Source: Symbiobacteriaceae bacterium
GTDB taxonomy: Bacteria; Bacillota; JAAYKD01; WRDA01
Length of the DNA: 17,339 nt
Reading direction: 5' to 3'
Assembly: GCA_009779515.1 (NCBI GenBank)
Contig: WREE01000025.1
Span: forward strand, 1-17,339
The notes below the pieces were generated by a model that ran no database searches, had not been told where the DNA came from, and saw only the letters and a program-made list of their open reading frames with translations. Below are positions 12,803 to 17,339 of the stretch, piece after piece (positions within the stretch are counted from its first letter, which is position 1; every line of letters starts with the position of its first letter). The position numbers and the translations under genes are program-made.

Positions 12803-13879
12803 ATGCAGTCTCCATGTATGGAGTGTAAAACCATATTTATCGTCGATGACGATATGACCAACTTAACTGTTGGTGCAGAAGCGCTAACCGGTTTCTATAA
12901 TGTTTTTACCTTTAACTCTGGCAGGTTACTGCTTAAAAGATTGGAAAAGCAAATTCCAGATATGATTCTACTGGATGTAGAGATGCCTGAGATGAACGGC
13001 TACGAAGTTATCAGGCACATTAAGGGTAAAAGCGAAACCAGCAACATTCCCGTTGTCTTTCTAACCGCCAGAAGTGACGGTGACAGCGAATTGGAAGGTC
13101 TGTCATTGGGAGCCATCGACTACATCATTAAACCTTTTTCCCCTCCTCTTTTACGAAAACGCATAGAAGTTCATCTTCTGGTGGAATCACAAAAAAGAGA
13201 GTTGCAGGAGTTTAATAACAATCTTTTAGCCATGGTGGATGCCAAAACCAACACGGTAGTGGAACTGCAAAACGCCATACTTAACACTATGACCAAGCTG
13301 GTGGATCGCCGTGACGATATTACTGGCGGGCATATCGAAAGAACCCAGCGCTACATGCATGTACTGCTTAAAACCATAATAGAAAGTGGTCTCTACCAGG
13401 ATGAAGCTTTGTCTTGGGATCTGGATCTGGTAGTACACTCCACGCAGCTACATGACATAGGAAAAATAGCTATTAGAGACAGCATCCTTCTCAAGCCGGG
13501 CAAACTGACTGCGGAAGAGTTTGACAAAATTAAGACACATACCACCGTGGGAGAGGATGTCATACAGGAAATTGAAAGGAACACATCCGAACATAAATTC
13601 CTGGAATACGCCAAAATATTTGCCGCCACTCATCACGAAAAGTGGGATGGCAGTGGTTATCCCAGAGGCTTGAAAGGTGAGGAGACACCTGTGCTGGGAA
13701 GAACCATGGCCATTATCGATGTTTACGATGCCTTGGTTTCCGAACGACCGTATAAAAAAGCATATTCTCATGAGGAAGCAGTAGCTATCATCATCCAGGG
13801 TAAAGGAACCCACTTTGACCCGACTATTGTAGACCTGTTCCTGAGCGTTTCCAATAAATTCAGTTGCATATCCAAATAA
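12803..13879 (+). CDS. Response regulator with HD-GYP c-di-GMP phosphodiesterase output
   Basis: A 358-residue two-domain regulator. The receiver (about 10-125) has the acidic cluster VDDD (15-17), phosphoacceptor D58 (LLDVEMPEMNG), T88 and K110 (IIKPF). A helical linker (about 126-165) leads to the HD-GYP domain: metal-binding HD at H217-D218 (QLHDIGKIAI), ATHHEKWDGSGYPRG with GYP at 285-287, and the tail motif KGTHFDP. HD-GYP enzymes degrade c-di-GMP; all visible catalytic motifs are intact. ATG 12803 has AGGTG (12792-12796) upstream; an alternative GTG at 12794 would overlap that site. The gene lies between the V4R gene and the hybrid kinase (47 bases from the latter), so D58 is the likely final acceptor of the kinase phosphorelay. 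Confidence 0.93.
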   Translation: MQSPCMECKTIFIVDDDMTNLTVGAEALTGFYNVFTFNSGRLLLKRLEKQIPDMILLDVEMPEMNGYEVIRHIKGKSETSNIPVVFLTARSDGDSELEGLSLGAIDYIIKPFSPPLLRKRIEVHLLVESQKRELQEFNNNLLAMVDAKTNTVVELQNAILNTMTKLVDRRDDITGGHIERTQRYMHVLLKTIIESGLYQDEALSWDLDLVVHSTQLHDIGKIAIRDSILLKPGKLTAEEFDKIKTHTTVGEDVIQEIERNTSEHKFLEYAKIFAATHHEKWDGSGYPRGLKGEETPVLGRTMAIIDVYDALVSERPYKKAYSHEEAVAIIIQGKGTHFDPTIVDLFLSVSNKFSCISK

Positions 13880-13926
13880 CAGGGGTAACGACGGGGAAGT
13901 TTTAAAGAGCATAGGGGAGAATAATT

Positions 13927-16900
13927 ATGGAAGACTATATTATCTGTCGGAATGAATCCAAACAGGTAGCCGATATACTGTTCGAATGTATGCGGGACAT
14001 TATTTATAATCCTCAGGGTACTTCCCTGGATATGGAAAGTCTGCCCGAAGCCTTTAAGGATGTGGGCAAAGGGTTGCTGTATCTTAATAAGGTACTGATG
14101 GAAGCGAAAACCCTCGCCCAAGAACTTTCGGCAGGAAATTTGAATTGTACCGTCCCGCACCCAGGTAATGAAATGGTTGCTCCCCTGAAATCGCTGCATG
14201 CTGCTCTCACTCATCTGACCTGGCAAGCCAAGCAGGTAGCCAATGGGGATTTTACCCAACGCGTGGACTTTATGGGTGAGTTTTCTACAGCATTCAACCA
14301 TATGGCGGAACAGCTGGAAGTGCAAAGGCAAGTTAACGAAAGTGAAAAAGAGAATCTGCTTAAAGCTGTTGAAGAGAGTACTCGGGCACGCCGGGAGGCA
14401 GAGTACAATCTGGAACTGGTGCGTATTGTCAACGGAGCTGCTGAGCTTTTGCTCAAAGTTGCTGCCAGAGATTATATCAGCGCCGTAACCGAAGGTATGG
14501 AAATGATCGGTAGATACACCGGAGTGGATCGTATTCATATGTGGCAAAACATCCGCAAAGATGATGGCAGGATGTATTATCAACAGAAATGTAGCTGGTC
14601 AGGCATTGATCAATTCGGCGGGAACTATATGGAATATTCCTTCGAGGATACTGTTCCCACATGGGAACAAATCCTTCTTACAGACGAAACAATTAATGGA
14701 TTGGTAGAAAACTTCCCCCCTACGGAAAAAAACTTTTTATCTTCCCAACAAATTCAGTCTGTCCTGGTTATTCCCATATTTGTCAACGACAATTTATGGG
14801 GGACTGTCAGTTTTGACGACTGTCACCAGAAGCGAACCTTTACCAAAACGGAAATAAATATCTTGCGTTCATGGGGATTATTAATTGTGGGCGCCATGCA
14901 ACGTAGCCTAATAGCCCAACACTTGCAAGCTGTTTCGGATAATTACAAAGGACTAATCTGGAGTATCAATAATGAAGGGATCATCACAACCTTCAAAGGA
15001 CAATATACTAAATCGTTATTATCCATATCTGATAATATAGAAGGAAAACATATGTCTCAGCTCCGGCATACAGCAGATCATTTTGAGACCATTGCATCAT
15101 ATATTGAGAAAACTTTCAAGGAAGGGCCTCAGAACTGGATCAATGAAGTTGAAGACCGGGTCTACCATTCCTATACCTCCCTCATGCACTGTGAAAATGG
15201 TACGCTGATTGGGGTGGTAGGCAGTACAGACGATGTAAGTGAAACGATCAGACTTAATAAAGCCCTGGAAAGAGCCAACAAGGCTAAATCCGAGTTTTTG
15301 GCTAATATGAGCCATGAAATACGCACACCTATGAACGCTATCATTGGTATGGCGGAGCTCTCCCTACGGGAAGATATTCCACTAACTGTTCGGGAGTATA
15401 TCTTTTCGATCAAACAAGCCGGGACTAACCTGCTAGATATTATTAATGATATTTTAGACTTTTCCAAAATTGAAAGCGGTAATGTAGAGATAATTGAAAA
15501 CGAGTATATGCTCTCTTCCTTGATAAATGATGTGGTGCATGTTATTAAGTCGAAAACCCACGAGTCGTGTTTGCGCTTCGTAATTAATATTGACAATAAC
15601 ATTCCCAGTGTACTTTTGGGAGATATAAAACGCATACGCCAAATAATAATGAATCTTTTAAGCAATGCTGTTAAGTATACCGACAAAGGTTATGTTTCTC
15701 TGTCGGTATATGGCAAAAAGATTGATGATGATTCCATAATGTTGCGCATTGATGTAGCTGACAGTGGCAGAGGGATAGCCCAACCGGATTTAGAAACACT
15801 TTTCGATAAGTTTACTCGCTTTGATATGACCAGAAACAACAATGTGGAAGGCACTGGTCTGGGACTGGCTATTACCAAAAACCTGGTAGATAACATGGGT
15901 GGCGAAATTGGGGTGCATTCGGTTTATGGTGAAGGCAGTGTTTTCACCGTAAGATTACCCCAAAAGATAGTAAATAATACCAAGCTCGCCATAGTTGAAA
16001 AACCTGATGATAAGAACATCCTGGTTTTCGAGAGACGTGAGATATGTATTAATTCCATTATTCAAACTATGGAAGGCTTGGGGGTCAGGTACAAGCTGGT
16101 AACCACCGCTGCCGAATTCTACGAGGAGCTTATCAGTAACAAGTATTCTCATGTATTTGTAGCATCAGTTTTATACGAACGCGCTAAGAAAGAATTCGGG
16201 GAGTTGCCAACAAAATCGAAAATCATCTTGATCGTAGAATTTGGTGAAGCTGTTAAAGAAAGGAATATCAATATTCTTACAACCCCCATTTTTGCCATAC
16301 CTGTGGCTAATTTTCTCAATGGGACTTCCGATCTTTCTACTATGGGTGTTATTAGTATGGCAGCAGAAAGATATATTGCTCCTGAAGTAAGCATTCTTAG
16401 TGTTGATGACATCAAAACAAATTTGAGCGTCCTGGAAGGGTTGTTGAAACTGTATCAAGTACGGGTTGTTTCCTGCCATAACGGCATGGAAGCCCTGGAA
16501 GCGGTGAAGGCAGCTTCTTACGACCTGATTTTTATGGATCATATGATGCCGGGTATGGACGGTATTGAAGCAACACGTCGCATTCACACTCTGGGCAACG
16601 ATTACCCGCATATTGGTAAAACTCCGATTATTGCCCTGTCGGCCAACTCTATCTTAGGCGCCAAAGAGATGTTTTTGCAGAATGGGTTCGATGATTATTT
16701 ACCAAAACCCATTGATCCAGGTGAACTACACAGTATGCTACGTAAATGGATCCCGGGGGAGAAATGGATAGTCACCGGGGAGTTCGATGAAAGTAAAGGG
16801 CAGGAACCCGAAAACAGTGTGGATATTAAGGGCATCAACCTGAGTAAAGGGATTGCCATGACTGGGGGAACCCTGGAAAACTATATGCGAATTCTGGCTA

Positions 16901-17339
16901 TTTTCTATAACGATGGCTTGGCGAAAGCCAAGGAAATCCAAGCCTGTCTACTTGCTGAAGACATACACTTATACACTATTTATGTTCATGCACTAAAAAG
17001 CGCTGCTGCTAACATAGGAGCAGAAAGCCTGTCCGAAATGGCGCGAATGCTGGAAGATGCCGGCAGAGAGGGAAACCTACCGCTGGTATTAAACGAAAGC
17101 CATCGATTGTTGGCAGATCTGGAGGAGCTTTTAGGCAACATCCATACTGTCCTGACTAATCTGACCGTTCAGGAGCATAACACCTCTGACGCTTTGTCTC
17201 TGATAAACCCCGAGTTACTACGGCTTATGGAGGCCATAAACTCCTTCGATGCGGCAACCATTAAGGAATGCACAGATAATTTATATAAATTCACTTCTCT
17301 TCCCGAGATCGGGATAAAGATAGATGACATTCTGCGTAA
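13927..17339 (+). CDS. Soluble hybrid histidine kinase (HAMP-GAF-PAS-HisKA-HATPase-pseudoREC-REC-Hpt), 3' end missing
   Basis: Open from ATG 13927 (GGGGAGA 6 bases upstream) to the window end: 1137 codons plus two bases. The terminal TAA is out of frame, so the gene continues beyond the window. There is no signal peptide or transmembrane helix. Domains: two HAMP-like repeats (about 60-135; SAGNLNCTV and ANGDFTQRV), coiled coil, GAF-like (about 165-330), PAS-like (about 340-445), HisKA with H463 (NMSHEIRTPMNAIIGM), HATPase with N580, D612 (DSGRGI) and GTGLGLAI (from 642), a degenerate receiver (about 696-795), a full receiver with D827/D828, D871 (FMDHMMPGMDG) and K927, then Hpt with H1021 (HALKSAAANIGA). 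This is a complete internal phosphorelay, BarA-like in layout. The likely target is the adjacent HD-GYP regulator. What follows the Hpt domain is not visible. Confidence 0.92.
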   Translation, partial: MEDYIICRNESKQVADILFECMRDIIYNPQGTSLDMESLPEAFKDVGKGLLYLNKVLMEAKTLAQELSAGNLNCTVPHPGNEMVAPLKSLHAALTHLTWQAKQVANGDFTQRVDFMGEFSTAFNHMAEQLEVQRQVNESEKENLLKAVEESTRARREAEYNLELVRIVNGAAELLLKVAARDYISAVTEGMEMIGRYTGVDRIHMWQNIRKDDGRMYYQQKCSWSGIDQFGGNYMEYSFEDTVPTWEQILLTDETINGLVENFPPTEKNFLSSQQIQSVLVIPIFVNDNLWGTVSFDDCHQKRTFTKTEINILRSWGLLIVGAMQRSLIAQHLQAVSDNYKGLIWSINNEGIITTFKGQYTKSLLSISDNIEGKHMSQLRHTADHFETIASYIEKTFKEGPQNWINEVEDRVYHSYTSLMHCENGTLIGVVGSTDDVSETIRLNKALERANKAKSEFLANMSHEIRTPMNAIIGMAELSLREDIPLTVREYIFSIKQAGTNLLDIINDILDFSKIESGNVEIIENEYMLSSLINDVVHVIKSKTHESCLRFVINIDNNIPSVLLGDIKRIRQIIMNLLSNAVKYTDKGYVSLSVYGKKIDDDSIMLRIDVADSGRGIAQPDLETLFDKFTRFDMTRNNNVEGTGLGLAITKNLVDNMGGEIGVHSVYGEGSVFTVRLPQKIVNNTKLAIVEKPDDKNILVFERREICINSIIQTMEGLGVRYKLVTTAAEFYEELISNKYSHVFVASVLYERAKKEFGELPTKSKIILIVEFGEAVKERNINILTTPIFAIPVANFLNGTSDLSTMGVISMAAERYIAPEVSILSVDDIKTNLSVLEGLLKLYQVRVVSCHNGMEALEAVKAASYDLIFMDHMMPGMDGIEATRRIHTLGNDYPHIGKTPIIALSANSILGAKEMFLQNGFDDYLPKPIDPGELHSMLRKWIPGEKWIVTGEFDESKGQEPENSVDIKGINLSKGIAMTGGTLENYMRILAIFYNDGLAKAKEIQACLLAEDIHLYTIYVHALKSAAANIGAESLSEMARMLEDAGREGNLPLVLNESHRLLADLEELLGNIHTVLTNLTVQEHNTSDALSLINPELLRLMEAINSFDAATIKECTDNLYKFTSLPEIGIKIDDILR

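Noticed and set aside
13768..14583. Long (271-codon) minus-strand open frame
   Set aside because: It is antisense to the end of the HD-GYP gene and the start of the kinase, both of which have clear domains. It has no plausible ribosome binding site or recognisable motifs and is composition-driven.
17325..17339. TAA at the very end as the stop of the histidine kinase
   Set aside because: Counting from ATG 13927 leaves two bases over at 17339, so the TAA is out of frame. The reading frame is open throughout, with no sign of a frameshift, so the gene runs off the window.

Overview
The window looks like a chromosomal segment of a mid-GC, low-oxygen Firmicute, probably a Clostridia/Peptococcaceae-type bacterium. 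The basis is strong AGGAGG-type ribosome binding sites before most genes, TTGACA/TATAAT-type promoters, and the family mix: a split cadmium/zinc ATPase system, YitT, TIGR04076, an ABC-F protein, paired M24 peptidases, and V4R plus HD-GYP signalling. The lineage is an inference; no rRNA or tRNA is present to settle it.

Layout. (1) 1-3000: a metal-resistance module. An ArsR/SmtB repressor (minus) lies back to back with a free-standing HMA metal-binding protein and a P1B-type Zn/Cd/Pb-exporting ATPase (plus). Two near-consensus promoters sit in the divergent gap. (2) 2988-5210: a TIGR04076-like Cys-rich protein (minus), an ACT-domain protein (plus), a YitT membrane protein (minus) and RNase HI (plus, possibly with a non-canonical start codon). 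(3) 5205-8038: an ABC-F ATPase and an M24 peptidase on the minus strand. (4) 8039-8388: a 350-base intergenic region with a highly folded element. (5) 8389-10322: a second, aminopeptidase-P-like M24 peptidase and a nitroreductase. (6) 10323-10676: an intergenic region packed with hairpins, including two copies of one hairpin whose loops are in opposite orientation. (7) 10677-11729: low-specificity threonine aldolase (minus), followed by a second folded intergenic element (11763-11924). (8) 12067 to the end: a plus-strand signalling cluster of a V4R sensor protein, a receiver/HD-GYP c-di-GMP phosphodiesterase, and a very large soluble hybrid histidine kinase that is still open at the window edge (at least 1137 residues).

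How the genes work together. The metal module is a classic sense-and-export circuit. The signalling cluster contains every step of a His-Asp-His-Asp phosphorelay: kinase H463, its receiver D871, its Hpt H1021 and the HD-GYP regulator D58. A reasonable reading is that a small-molecule signal (V4R, GAF or PAS) controls c-di-GMP breakdown.

The most unusual material is non-coding. Related folded elements with the shared core AGCGACC, a G-run and a CCCATCTAA-like tail lie upstream of the second M24 peptidase and of threonine aldolase. A shorter tail-like match lies upstream of the nitroreductase. All three are in the orientation of the gene that follows. They may be a family of mobile structured repeats or a cis-acting RNA.
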